DNA of 64,000 nucleotides from Bacillus inaquosorum KCTC 13429 (lineage in GTDB: Bacteria > Bacillota > Bacilli > Bacillales > Bacillaceae): contig NZ_AMXN01000004.1 of assembly GCF_000332645.1 (NCBI RefSeq), positions 124,001-188,000 on the forward strand, written 5' to 3'. Of the stretch, positions 1 through 8,466 are shown in pieces. Numbering within the stretch: the first letter of the stretch is position 1; every line of letters begins with the position of its first letter. The notes below the pieces were generated by a model that made no database searches, was not told the origin of the DNA, and worked only from the letters and a program-made list of their open reading frames with translations. Made by a program: the position numbers and the translations under genes.

Positions 1-76
1 AGGCGTACTCTCCTTCCTTCGTCGGATGAGGGACATATTCAGCCTGATTGATGTATTGCTCCTCTTTCTTTTCCAT
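1..76 (-). CDS. Small hypothetical protein, 5' part only
   Basis: An ORF starts with ATG at 76 on the minus strand, seven bases after a strong AGGAGG ribosome binding site, and runs off the left edge of the window, so only 25 residues are visible. The peptide is short, charged and hydrophilic (begins MEKKEEQYINQAEYVPHPT) with no signal peptide. It reminds me of the small stress-associated protein YkoL, which lies near ykoJ in B. subtilis 168, but this is from memory. It is co-oriented with ykoJ and separated from it by a terminator, so it is probably a separate transcription unit. Confidence 0.6.
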   Translation of the reverse strand, partial: MEKKEEQYINQAEYVPHPTKEGEYA

Positions 77-128
77 GCGTTTCGCCTCCTTTTCTATTTA
101 GATTGTCCAAAAGAAGGTTTCTTATCAT

Positions 129-157
129 GAAAAAACCCCGCTGCTGCGGGGTTTTGA
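129..157 (-). terminator. Terminator of the ykoGHIJ operon
   Basis: A GC-rich hairpin (AACCCCGC, CGGGGTT arms around CTG) is followed on the minus strand by a T run, directly after the ykoJ stop codon. Confidence 0.85.
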
Positions 158-673
158 TTAGTCGTCTATCTCCTGCTTAATGATATGTCCATCCTTTGCG
201 GAAATCTCAAATTCCGCCTCAGTTCCTTGTTTCGTTTTGATCTCAATTTCATAGTTGTAAGCACCGTCGTCTTCGTCAAGCTTGCTTTCTGTTACGGTTC
301 CATCTGTTTGCTTTAAGGCAATCTCTTCAGCCTCTTCTTTTGTTATGGCAACTTGTTCTGCTTTCTCTTTTAACGGGTCATTGAGCGCTTGTTTTGTATT
401 GATATCTACATAAACGTCGTAGTCTTCACCGTCTTTTTGGATCTCGACTTCATAGACTTCTTTGCCGTTGTAAATGTCTCTGTCGATATCATCCACCGTG
501 CCGTTAACAACCGTTTTGGCAATCGATTCTGCTTCCTGTTCAGTGAGTGCACCAGTCTTGGACGAAGCAGTCTGTGTGTTTTCATTGTTTTCTTTCGCAA
601 ACGCGTTGTAGCTGAATCCGCCGGCCGCTAAACAGCCTGCTAATAGGCCAACCATCCATCTTTTCTTTAGCAT
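158..673 (-). CDS. ykoJ: YkoJ, secreted PepSY-domain protein
   Basis: The 171-residue protein starts at 673 because GGAGGA precedes that ATG at good spacing; a longer reading from 715 would lack a site. Residues 1-25 form a signal peptide with a hydrophobic core and an AFA cleavage motif. Two PepSY repeats follow (about 42-100 and 110-170), each opening with the typical T-x-x-E-A-x-x-I-A helix. PepSY domains are small periplasmic or extracellular modules, often linked to peptidase inhibition or regulation. Last gene of the ykoG-H-I-J cluster, 91 bases after ykoI, so probably a secreted partner of the two-component system. Precise function unknown. Confidence 0.85.
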   Translation of the reverse strand: MLKKRWMVGLLAGCLAAGGFSYNAFAKENNENTQTASSKTGALTEQEAESIAKTVVNGTVDDIDRDIYNGKEVYEVEIQKDGEDYDVYVDINTKQALNDPLKEKAEQVAITKEEAEEIALKQTDGTVTESKLDEDDGAYNYEIEIKTKQGTEAEFEISAKDGHIIKQEIDD

Positions 674-764
674 ATGTGATTCCTCCTTTGTTTTGTATGA
701 GTACAGTTTACACACTCAACATGAAAGGAAAACGAGAGAAAGATGAGAATTTGATGAGAAACCG

Positions 765-1445
765 TCAGTCTTCATACACAATGTTTGCAACTTTTCCGGT
801 GTAGGCATTGATTTTCACTGTCGCTTCCTTATCATCCGGAAGATCAACATCCACTTCAAAGATGAGAGTGCCCTCATTTTCTTCGAGATCTGCGTCATCC
901 GCTGTCCCGCCCGTTTCTCGCTCTGCAATTGTTTTGGCTTCTTTTTTCGTAATCGGTGTTTTTTGTTGATTTTCACTGTTGATTTGATCAGCCGACACGA
1001 CTGCTTTTGCCTGCATGTCTACCTTCACTTCGTATGTTTTTCCGTCTTCTTTTTGTATGGTATATGTGGCAACACGATTCTGTTGTGTTTGTTTTTTGAC
1101 GGTTCCCGGCACCCGCTCAAGCGCGAGATGCTCAGCTTCTTTTTCTGACATGGCAGATGGATTCATCGCTTTTACTCTGTTTATCGAAAGAATATCAGCC
1201 GATTTTGCGTCAGCTTTTATAAAATAAGTTCCCTTTGGATTTTCAAGGGTCATATCATATGTTCTTTTATTCTTTGATTGCGTTACTTTCGTGACCTCGC
1301 CTTCATAGGAGGCCTCGATTTTTTTTACGACAGCCTCCTTTGACAGGACGTCCTCGTGGGTTTGCCGAATGATGAGAACCGCACAGATGATGACGGCTAA
1401 AACCGCTGCTGCCGCAGCAGATACTGCTTTTATTGTTTTTTTCAT
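765..1445 (-). CDS. ykoI: YkoI, membrane-anchored PepSY-domain protein
   Basis: A 226-residue protein with one N-terminal membrane segment (about 5-30, Ala/Val/Ile rich) and an outward-facing part carrying PepSY-type units. The clearest are near 95-150 (SEKEAEHLALERVPGTV) and 160-226 (ITKKEAKTIAERETGGT). Its ATG overlaps the ykoH stop by four bases (ATGA), indicating translational coupling with the histidine kinase. By analogy with other PepSY proteins encoded with sensor kinases it may modulate the YkoH sensor domain; this is inference. It is a paralogue of the neighbouring ykoJ product, probably from a tandem duplication. Confidence 0.85.
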   Translation of the reverse strand: MKKTIKAVSAAAAAVLAVIICAVLIIRQTHEDVLSKEAVVKKIEASYEGEVTKVTQSKNKRTYDMTLENPKGTYFIKADAKSADILSINRVKAMNPSAMSEKEAEHLALERVPGTVKKQTQQNRVATYTIQKEDGKTYEVKVDMQAKAVVSADQINSENQQKTPITKKEAKTIAERETGGTADDADLEENEGTLIFEVDVDLPDDKEATVKINAYTGKVANIVYED

Positions 1446-2806
1446 CGGCCTCCCCCATTCTGTTCTCTGAATTGCATGGTGACAGCTGTTCCTTGGTCCG
1501 GCTTGCTTTTGACAGACAGCTCAATGCCGTGCTCATCGGCGATTTGCTTGGCAATGGAAAGGCCTAAACCCGTCCCGCCTGTTTTTCTGTTTCGTGCCTC
1601 ATCCGCCCGGTAGAACCGTTCGAACAGGTGCGGGATATGCTCCTCAGGTATTCCGATGCCTTCATCCCTTACTGACAGAAACGGCTGTCCATTCCTCGTT
1701 CCGGCTGTCATTACAATGGCTTTTTCACTATACTTTATGGCATTATCGAGCAAAATGGTCAGCAGCTGCTTGATGCGTTCTTCATCAGCTGTTACAAGCA
1801 GGCTCTCCTTATCTGTTTCAAGCAAAATGTCACGCTGATAGACGGGCTGGAGCGTTTGCATGACGGCGCGTGACACTTCAATCAGATCGATTGTTTTCAG
1901 GTCAAGCTCAAGACCTTTATGGCTTTTGGCCAGCGCCAGCAGCTGGTTGGTCAGTTTTTTCATATGCACCGCTTCTGAATGAATGGCTTCAATCGATTCC
2001 TCAAGCACTTCCGGCTTTTTTGCCCCCCACCGCTTCATTAGGCTGCTGTAGCTTTCTATAATCGTGAGCGGGGTTTTCAATTCATGTGAAGCGTCTTGAA
2101 CGAATTGCTGCTGTTTATCGTAGTGCTCTTTCAGCATCATCGCCATCTCATTAAATGTCAGCCCCATCTGATATAACTCGTCGTGCGATTGTCCTTCCAA
2201 GGAAATCGTTTTGAATGCTTTCTCCCGCTGTATATCTTTCATTGTCATCATTAATCGTCTGATCGGATTAATGATACGGCGGGCGAGCAAGCTGCCGGCA
2301 AAAAAAGAAGCGATACAGACAGCAGCACTTGCAGCGATTAAGATGATTTTCAAAAGAAACAGACTCTCCTCTGTGTTCTCGAGCCTTTCAACCAGCTGAA
2401 GAGATACCACTTGCCCATCGGTCCAAATAACCGGAACAGCGGCTTCAGCAAACAGTTTGCCGTCATGTTTCCTTACATCTGCCGTTTCCCCGCTGTGAAA
2501 TGAAAGAGGAAAATCTTTAAACTCTTTTTCTTTTGTAATGGTCATGACGGCTTTTTGATCACCATTCACTACACGGACCATGCCGTTTGCCGGAAGATAG
2601 GCCTGCAGCATGTCCTGCAAAGCCACTCCTTCTGTTTCAGCAGCATGCAGCGCTTCGGCAATGTTATCCGTCTCATCTGCAAGCCGGGCTGCATCCTTTG
2701 ATGTCAGCGCGGATGAAAAAATGAGATAGACTGCGGTATGGACCAAAATTAATAAAACCAGCAGCGATATTGATGTGTACAGATGAATCTTGGTCTTCAG
2801 CTTCAT
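1442..2806 (-). CDS. ykoH: YkoH, sensor histidine kinase
   Basis: A 454-residue transmembrane kinase. Two membrane helices (about 11-33 and 150-175) flank an extracytoplasmic sensor of about 115 residues. A HAMP linker follows, then the dimerisation domain with phospho-acceptor His241 in SHELKTPL, and an HATPase_c domain with N box DNAIKYS and glycine boxes DEGIGIP and GGTGLGLSI. It should autophosphorylate and pass phosphate to YkoG, encoded immediately upstream with a three-base gap. The signal is not evident from sequence; the two downstream PepSY proteins are the likely output or accessory sensors. All catalytic motifs are intact. Confidence 0.9.
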   Translation of the reverse strand: MKLKTKIHLYTSISLLVLLILVHTAVYLIFSSALTSKDAARLADETDNIAEALHAAETEGVALQDMLQAYLPANGMVRVVNGDQKAVMTITKEKEFKDFPLSFHSGETADVRKHDGKLFAEAAVPVIWTDGQVVSLQLVERLENTEESLFLLKIILIAASAAVCIASFFAGSLLARRIINPIRRLMMTMKDIQREKAFKTISLEGQSHDELYQMGLTFNEMAMMLKEHYDKQQQFVQDASHELKTPLTIIESYSSLMKRWGAKKPEVLEESIEAIHSEAVHMKKLTNQLLALAKSHKGLELDLKTIDLIEVSRAVMQTLQPVYQRDILLETDKESLLVTADEERIKQLLTILLDNAIKYSEKAIVMTAGTRNGQPFLSVRDEGIGIPEEHIPHLFERFYRADEARNRKTGGTGLGLSIAKQIADEHGIELSVKSKPDQGTAVTMQFREQNGGGR

Positions 2807-2809
2807 CGT

Positions 2810-3496
2810 TTACCCCTTAATGGCATAGCCGACCCCGCGAACAGTATGGATCAGCTGTTTTTTGTAAGGATAGTCCAGTTTTTTTCTGATGTATCTTATG
2901 TACACGTCGACGACATTTGTATCACCAATGTAATCAAATCCCCATACCGAGTTTAAAATCTGCTCCCGTGTCAGCACTTGCTGCGGATGTTTCAGCATAT
3001 AGACGAGCAAATCAAATTCCCGCGGCGTTAATTCCACCTCTTTGTTTCCCCGTCTCACTTCACGGGTTTTTTCGTTCACCCGCAAGTCGTCATATGTAAG
3101 AAAGGTGCCGATATCTTCTGTTTTTGGTCCATTTTGGCGCAGCGCCGCCCTGATTCTCGCAAGCAATTCCTCAATTTCAAACGGCTTTGTGACATAGTCG
3201 TTCGCACCGATGTCCAGCCCTGTTACCTTATCAGGAATACTGTCTCGCGCCGTTAATAAAATGACAGGTGTCTGCTGATCCGTTTTTCTCAAGCGGCGGA
3301 GTACCTCCAGGCCGCTAAGCCCCGGAAGCATGACATCAAGAAGCACCAAAGAATACCCGCCTTCCGCGGCCGCATTCAGCCCTTCTGTGCCATCTTGTTT
3401 GATGATGACGCTGTATCCTTCATATTCCAATTCAAGCTGAAGCACCCTGGCGATTTTTTCTTCATCTTCCACAATTAATATGTGCCCTTTTTCCAA
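2810..3496 (-). CDS. ykoG: YkoG, OmpR-family response regulator
   Basis: A 228-residue regulator with an N-terminal receiver domain: acidic pair near residues 10-12, phospho-acceptor Asp54 in LVLLDVMLPG, conserved Lys in YVTKPFE. The C-terminal winged helix (about 130-228) has ELTPREFDLL and VVDVYIRYIRKKL. It is first in the ykoG-H-I-J operon and pairs with the adjacent kinase YkoH. It is transcribed divergently from the thiamine-uptake operon, and the short intergenic region has a small palindrome that could be an operator (see findings). Regulon unknown. Confidence 0.92.
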   Translation of the reverse strand: MEKGHILIVEDEEKIARVLQLELEYEGYSVIIKQDGTEGLNAAAEGGYSLVLLDVMLPGLSGLEVLRRLRKTDQQTPVILLTARDSIPDKVTGLDIGANDYVTKPFEIEELLARIRAALRQNGPKTEDIGTFLTYDDLRVNEKTREVRRGNKEVELTPREFDLLVYMLKHPQQVLTREQILNSVWGFDYIGDTNVVDVYIRYIRKKLDYPYKKQLIHTVRGVGYAIKG

Positions 3497-3543
3497 AATC
3501 GATCATCCTCTCCTGTCCCAATATGAAAAAAATGATTTCATTG

Positions 3544-3572
3544 TTTACAAAATGATTCTTATCATCTATTAT
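3544..3572 (+). promoter_or_regulatory. Likely sigma-A promoter of the ykoFEDC operon
   Basis: TTTACA (3544-3549) and TATTAT (3567-3572) are separated by 17 bases, about 25 bases upstream of the TPP aptamer. The spacer holds the palindrome ATGATTCTTATCAT (3552-3565). Confidence 0.5.
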
Positions 3573-3596
3573 GATGTCAAAATAAAAAATTGTATA

Positions 3597-3775
3597 CGGA
3601 AAGCACTAGGGGTGCTGTTTTGGCTGAGATAAAGCGCGCAAAAACGCGCTTTGATCCCTTATGACCCGATCTGGATAATACCAGCGTGGGGAAGTGCAGG
3701 TTGACCGAATGGTGTATTTTTTTGTGCGCTTAATCGATCTATGACTGCATATTCCCTTAGGATATGCAGTTTTTT
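3597..3775 (+). promoter_or_regulatory. TPP (THI-box) riboswitch with terminator
   Basis: The conserved thiamine pyrophosphate aptamer elements appear in order: GGGGTGC (about 3609), GGCTGAGA (3620), ACCCGATCTGGATAATACC (3663-3681) and GTGGGGAAGTGC to about 3700. A variable stem (GCGCGCAAAAACGCGC) sits in the middle. An expression platform follows with a hairpin ACTGCATAT/ATATGCAGT (3744-3770) and a T run. TPP binding should cause premature termination and switch off ykoFEDC when thiamine is plentiful. This fixes the pathway of the downstream genes. Confidence 0.95.
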
Positions 3776-3805
3776 ATTTTACCAAAAAAACAGGAGGTCG
3801 GAGAA

Positions 3806-4408
3806 ATGGATCATATTTGCGGTACAAGCAGAATCGCTGGTTTTCGCTTCTCTTTATACCCGATGACAGATGATTTTATCAGTGTGATCAAGTCTGCGCT
3901 GAAAAAAACCGACACATCTAAGGTTTGGACGAAAACCGACCATATCAGCACAGTCTTGCGCGGATCGATTGATCATGTATTCGATGCTGCCAAGGCCATT
4001 TATCTTTATGCGGCGAACAGCGAAAAACACATCGTCATGAACGGCACGTTTTCCATCGGGTGCCCGGGCGATACCCAAGGAGATACATATCTTTCCGCAG
4101 ACGGCAAGCGTGTCAATGAAGATGCTGTCGGAAGCCTGAACGCGGAAGCACCATGCCAATTTGCGCTTTACCCGATGAATGAGCCGGATTATATGGGTTT
4201 GATCATCGAAGCTGTCGACATTGCGAAAGCAGAAGGCACCTTCGTACAGGGAGTCCATTACGCGAGCGAGCTTGACGGGGACGCGCATGACGTATTCAGA
4301 ACACTGGAAGCCGTTTTCCGCATGGCTGAACAGCAAACAAACCACGTAACCATGACTGTGAATGTCTCGGCTAACAGTCCATCAAGAAAAAACAGAAAGC
4401 AGGGATAA
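3806..4408 (+). CDS. ykoF: YkoF, thiamine/HMP-binding protein
   Basis: A 200-residue cytoplasmic protein starting at 3806, preceded by AGGAGG; the upstream in-frame ATG lies inside the riboswitch terminator and is not credible. It has two similar halves, each with the motif F-x-x-LYPM (residues about 12-18 and 112-118), matching the duplicated ferredoxin-like fold known for YkoF, which binds thiamine and its hydroxymethylpyrimidine moiety. First gene of the riboswitch-controlled ykoF-E-D-C operon, one base before ykoE. It is thought to bind or hand over the imported precursor in the cytoplasm. Confidence 0.93.
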   Translation: MDHICGTSRIAGFRFSLYPMTDDFISVIKSALKKTDTSKVWTKTDHISTVLRGSIDHVFDAAKAIYLYAANSEKHIVMNGTFSIGCPGDTQGDTYLSADGKRVNEDAVGSLNAEAPCQFALYPMNEPDYMGLIIEAVDIAKAEGTFVQGVHYASELDGDAHDVFRTLEAVFRMAEQQTNHVTMTVNVSANSPSRKNRKQG

Positions 4409-4409
4409 A

Positions 4410-5009
4410 ATGAAAAGCTGGAAAGTAAAAGAAATTGTCATCATGTCCGTTATCAGTATCGTTTTTGCCGTTGTTTATTTATTATTCACGCATTTTGGAA
4501 ACGTACTTGCCGGTATGTTCGGTCCAATCGCTTATGAACCGATTTACGGCATTTGGTTTATCGTTTCTGTCATCGCCGCGTACATTATTCGAAAACCGGG
4601 TGCGGCGCTTGTTTCTGAAATCATTGCCGCTCTCGTTGAATGCCTGCTGGGAAATCCATCTGGCCCAATGGTCATCGTCATCGGCATTGTTCAAGGTCTC
4701 GGGGCTGAAGCTGTATTTCTCGCGACACGCTGGAAAGCATACTCTCTACCTGTACTTTTGCTGGCAGGAATGGGATCTTCAGTAGCCAGCTTTATCTATG
4801 ATCTCTTTGTTTCCGGCTATGCAGCGTATTCACCTGGTTATCTTCTCATTTCGCTTGTCATCCGTCTGATTTCCGGCGCGCTTCTTGCGGGGCTCCTCGG
4901 AAAAGCTGTCAGCGACTCTCTCGCTTATACGGGTGTGTTAAACGGAATGGCACTCGGAAAGGAACTGAAAAAGAAACGAAAACAGGTATCAGACAATGCA
5001 AGCCTTTGA
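4410..5009 (+). CDS. ykoE: YkoE, substrate-binding membrane component of thiamine-precursor transporter
   Basis: A 199-residue integral membrane protein with about five to six hydrophobic helices, of the YkoE/CytX-linked ECF-type family. It would act as the specificity (S-like) subunit for hydroxymethylpyrimidine or thiamine, working with the ATPase YkoD and the coupling protein YkoC encoded next. Start chosen at 4410, directly after the ykoF stop. Its 3' end overlaps ykoD by 14 bases. The upstream TPP riboswitch supports the substrate assignment. Confidence 0.9.
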   Translation: MKSWKVKEIVIMSVISIVFAVVYLLFTHFGNVLAGMFGPIAYEPIYGIWFIVSVIAAYIIRKPGAALVSEIIAALVECLLGNPSGPMVIVIGIVQGLGAEAVFLATRWKAYSLPVLLLAGMGSSVASFIYDLFVSGYAAYSPGYLLISLVIRLISGALLAGLLGKAVSDSLAYTGVLNGMALGKELKKKRKQVSDNASL

Positions 5010-6639
5010 TGAGCTCCTAACGGTTGACCAGCTCAGCTTCACTTATGAAGAAGACGAGAAACCGGTTTTTCAAAACATTTCGTTTGAGCTTCAAAAAGGA
5101 GAATGCGCTTTATTACTAGGGCCGAGCGGGTGCGGAAAAAGCTCGCTCGCCCTATGTTTAAACGGCCTGTACCCGGAAGCTTGCGACGGCATACTGTCCG
5201 GACATGTATTTTTATATCAAAAGCCGGTCACAGACGCTGAAACTCCCGAAACGATTGCACAGCATGCTGGAGTTGTCTTTCAGGACCCCGATCAGCAGTT
5301 TTGCATGCTGACGGTTGAGGACGAAATCGCTTTTGGACTGGAAAATCTGCAGATTCCGAAAAAAGAGATGACAGAAAAAATTGATGCGGTTTTAGAAAAA
5401 TTACGCATTACTTCTTTAAAAGAAAAAACGATATCCACTCTGTCAGGAGGACAAAAGCAGAAAGTCGCTCTCGCCTGTATTTTGGCGATGGAGCCTGAGC
5501 TTATTATGTTGGATGAGCCAACTTCTCTGTTAGATCCTTATTCAGCGCGGGAGTTCGTTCACATGATGAAAGACCTTCAGAGGGAAAAAGGCTTCAGCCT
5601 CCTCGTCATTGAGCACCAGCTTGATGAATGGGCGCCTTGGATTGAGAGGACAATTGTGCTGGACAAAGCAGGAAAAAAAGCGCTGGACGGCCGGACAGAA
5701 GATCTATTTCTGCACGAAGCGGAGACCCTAAAGGAACTAGGCATCGCGATTCCAAAAGTGTGCGGCCTGCAGGAAAAACTCAGTATGCCGTTTACTCTAT
5801 CAAAAGAAACGCTGTTTAAAGAACCTTTTCCTGCCGGGCATGCTGAAAAGAAGAAAGCTCCTTCTGGGGAAAGTGTGCTGGAAGTCAGCAGCCTTTCGTT
5901 CGCAAGAGGGCAGCAGACGATTTTCAAAGACATCAGCTTTTCATTGCGCGAAGGCTCTTTAACGGCGCTTGTCGGCCCGAACGGCACCGGAAAATCGACG
6001 CTCTTATCCGTCCTCGCCCGTCTGATGAAGCCGAAAAGCGGAAAGATTCTTCTATATGATAAGCCGCTGCAATCGTATAAAGAAAATGAACTGCGAAAAC
6101 GAATGGGATTTGTTTTTCAAAACCCGGAGCATCAGTTCGTCACCGATACAGTGTATGAAGAGCTGCTGTTCGGCCAGAAAGCAGATGCTGAAACCGAGAA
6201 AAAAGCGCAGCACCTGCTGCATCGTTTCGGTCTTGCGCATTTGGCTGATCATCATCCGTTTGCAATCAGCCAAGGACAAAAACGGCGCCTGAGCGTCGCT
6301 ACCATGCTCATGCATGACGTAAAGGTTTTATTATTAGACGAACCAACCTTTGGCCAGGACGCCCGCACGGCGGCTGAATGCATGGATATGATTCAGCGTA
6401 TCAAGGCAGAAGGAACCGCTGTCCTTATGATTACACACGATATGGAGCTAGTCTCTTCGTATGCCGACAGCGTGCTTGTGCTTCACGATACGGGCCTGGC
6501 CTTTGACGGATCTCCAGCGCAGTTATTTTCTCAGGAAACAAGGCTTGTCAAAAACGCAAAGCTCACCCTTCCCCTTCTATATGAATGGATGGCATATCAA
6601 GAGGAGGTGCGTGATGATGCAGCCGTTACATCTTATTAA
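4996..6639 (+). CDS. ykoD: YkoD, duplicated ECF/ABC transporter ATPase
   Basis: A 547-residue fusion of two ABC ATPases. The first has Walker [11 protein letters not shown] (about 43-52), signature LSGGQKQK and Walker B ELIMLDEP. The second has Walker [11 protein letters not shown] (about 327-336), signature ISQGQKRR and Walker B VLLLDEP. Such double ATPases (the EcfA/CbiO type) energise ECF-like vitamin transporters together with a T component. A linker with little similarity to either half lies at about 260-295. It overlaps ykoE upstream and ykoC downstream, so translation is coupled. Substrate assignment follows from the TPP riboswitch. Confidence 0.93.
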   Translation: MQAFDELLTVDQLSFTYEEDEKPVFQNISFELQKGECALLLGPSGCGKSSLALCLNGLYPEACDGILSGHVFLYQKPVTDAETPETIAQHAGVVFQDPDQQFCMLTVEDEIAFGLENLQIPKKEMTEKIDAVLEKLRITSLKEKTISTLSGGQKQKVALACILAMEPELIMLDEPTSLLDPYSAREFVHMMKDLQREKGFSLLVIEHQLDEWAPWIERTIVLDKAGKKALDGRTEDLFLHEAETLKELGIAIPKVCGLQEKLSMPFTLSKETLFKEPFPAGHAEKKKAPSGESVLEVSSLSFARGQQTIFKDISFSLREGSLTALVGPNGTGKSTLLSVLARLMKPKSGKILLYDKPLQSYKENELRKRMGFVFQNPEHQFVTDTVYEELLFGQKADAETEKKAQHLLHRFGLAHLADHHPFAISQGQKRRLSVATMLMHDVKVLLLDEPTFGQDARTAAECMDMIQRIKAEGTAVLMITHDMELVSSYADSVLVLHDTGLAFDGSPAQLFSQETRLVKNAKLTLPLLYEWMAYQEEVRDDAAVTSY

Positions 6640-7378
6640 TCCGACAGTGAAAGCAGCGGCGGTTTTTTGCTGTGTTGTCATGCTGTCGTTTATTTACAAT
6701 CCCTACACCCCTGCGTGTTTTTATATCATCATCGTGGCGAGTGTCCTATTAGCAGCCAGAATCCCATTGAAAAAATGGTTTTTGTTTACGATTCCGTTTT
6801 TGATTTTGGCATTCGGATGCGTATGGACAGCCGCTGTTTTTGGAAAGGTTCCGACAACCCCGGATAATTTCTTGTTTCAAGCCGGCCCTTTTTCGATCAA
6901 CAGTGACAATGTGTCTGTCGGCATCTCTCTCGGGTTTCGTATTTTATGCTTTTCCGCCTTATCGATGATGTTTATTTTTACGACCGATCCGATTTTATTT
7001 ATGCTGAGCCTTGTCCAGCAGTGCAAGCTCTCACCAAAGCTCGCATATGGCGTCATTGCAGGCTTTCGTTTTCTTCCGTTGTTAAAGGATGAGGTCCAGC
7101 TGATCCAGCAGGCTCATAAAATCAGAGGAGGAGCGGCGGAGAACGGCTTCAAAGAGAAAATCAGCGCGCTAAAGCGGTATACCATCCCGCTTTTGGCAAG
7201 TGCCATCAGAAAAGCGGAACGGACGGCGCTTGCGATGGAATCGAAAGGTTTTACAGGAAGCAGAAATCGGACATATTACCGGACGTTGACCGTAAACCGC
7301 CGCGACTGGCTGTTCTTTTGCCTCGTTCTCTTGTTATTCGCAGGATCTTTTCTCGTATCTTTATATTTTGCCTCATAA
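6614..7378 (+). CDS. ykoC: YkoC, transmembrane coupling (EcfT-like) component
   Basis: A 254-residue membrane protein of the EcfT/CbiQ family, with five or so hydrophobic helices and the cytoplasmic coupling region near 130-200, including AxAxxxRGxxxx-type sequence around [11 protein letters not shown] and [13 protein letters not shown]. Start at 6614 follows GAGGAGGTG; a longer in-frame extension to 6461 lies wholly inside ykoD and has no ribosome site. Overlaps ykoD by 26 bases. It links YkoD ATP hydrolysis to YkoE. Last gene of the operon, ended by the terminator at 7381. Confidence 0.9.
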   Translation: MMQPLHLINPTVKAAAVFCCVVMLSFIYNPYTPACFYIIIVASVLLAARIPLKKWFLFTIPFLILAFGCVWTAAVFGKVPTTPDNFLFQAGPFSINSDNVSVGISLGFRILCFSALSMMFIFTTDPILFMLSLVQQCKLSPKLAYGVIAGFRFLPLLKDEVQLIQQAHKIRGGAAENGFKEKISALKRYTIPLLASAIRKAERTALAMESKGFTGSRNRTYYRTLTVNRRDWLFFCLVLLLFAGSFLVSLYFAS

Positions 7379-7380
7379 AA

Positions 7381-7410
7381 AGCCGCTATTGTCGATAGCG
7401 GCTTTTTTTC
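7381..7410. terminator. Bidirectional terminator between ykoC and rsbRB
   Basis: A perfect nine-base stem (AGCCGCTAT/ATAGCGGCT) with a five-base loop, T run on the plus strand and A run before it, serving the convergent genes. Confidence 0.85.
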
Positions 7411-8244
7411 TTATTGATGATAGTTTAATGCCTGGGCAAGATTGGTTTTAATTGTAATGTTCGAAAAATCAATCCCAAGCTGTACAGCGGTTTGCGCGAT
7501 TTCAGGCCTGATTCCTGACAGGGTTGATCGGACACCGATTAAATTGAGCGCTTCAATTAATTTAAAGATTTGGTGCGCCACCATCGTATCGACCACCACA
7601 ACACCTGACAGATCGATTAACAGATGCTCCACGCGTCTTTTTGCACAAGCATGAAGCGTGTTTTCCAGAATAAACTTTGCCCGTTCGGTATCAATGTCAC
7701 CGACAAGCGGAAGCAGAGCTGTTGATTTGCTCAGGGTAATGACAGGCGAGCTTAATTCCAATATCATTTCTCTCTGGGCGTTTAATTGCTGTTTGGCATT
7801 CGTTTCTGCGTGATCGACAAATGTATAAATGGTAAAATCAAAGACTCTTACAATCAAATCGGCCCATTTTTGTTTCTCTCCCGGTTCAAACGCCGACTCG
7901 TTTTCTTCTGCGAACTTCTCAAAATACTTCGTATATAATTTCCGATTTCTCATAAACTCCCGAATGACGTACTGAACCGGAGTATCGAGATGCTTTTGAT
8001 CGTTTGTCAGCTCAATGACCCACTCTTGAAATTCTTCGAGAAATTGTTTTTCAGGTAAAACATACATGTAATTCAGATGCCGGTAAAATTCCCTGTCCTG
8101 CTCTTTCAATTCTTCCGTTACAGATGCATTATGTAAGGCGTAAAGCGAATTCGGATCACTTTCCTCCATCGTTTCAATCCATTCCTCGGCCATTTGTTCC
8201 ACATGCTCTGAAAAAAACGCATATAATTTTTCATTCAGTTTCAT
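7411..8244 (-). CDS. rsbRB: RsbRB, stressosome component
   Basis: A 277-residue paralogue of RsbRA (also called YkoB). The N-terminal half (about 1-140) is a non-haem-globin-like variable sensor domain. The C-terminal half (about 155-275) is a STAS domain with the core IDLSGVVVVDTMV, where a Thr is the usual phosphorylation position. Known RsbR proteins assemble with RsbS and RsbT into the cytoplasmic 1.8 MDa stressosome that controls release of RsbT and activation of sigma B. Two ATGs are adjacent; 8244 gives the family length and 8247 is the alternative. Monocistronic and convergent with ykoC. Confidence 0.9.
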   Translation of the reverse strand: MKLNEKLYAFFSEHVEQMAEEWIETMEESDPNSLYALHNASVTEELKEQDREFYRHLNYMYVLPEKQFLEEFQEWVIELTNDQKHLDTPVQYVIREFMRNRKLYTKYFEKFAEENESAFEPGEKQKWADLIVRVFDFTIYTFVDHAETNAKQQLNAQREMILELSSPVITLSKSTALLPLVGDIDTERAKFILENTLHACAKRRVEHLLIDLSGVVVVDTMVAHQIFKLIEALNLIGVRSTLSGIRPEIAQTAVQLGIDFSNITIKTNLAQALNYHQ

Positions 8245-8466
8245 CACACTGCTCCTTTCCCCAACACTATTATAACTTGACTTACAGCTGAATCCCAGTC
8301 AGACACGCTGAAACCATCCAATATTTTGAAAATTACTAATTCTTTGGGTTGTATCCCATTTTTTCAAAATGCTTCAAATGGCTCTGTCCGAGCGGTTGTT
8401 TTTTTCATATAATATGAGGCAACACCCTTGAATCCACTTGAAAGCATAAAAAAGGAGGGCTTTTTT

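Noticed and set aside
4362..4409. N-terminal extension of ykoE
   Set aside because: The extra residues lie within ykoF in another frame, and the start at 4410 gives the usual family length.
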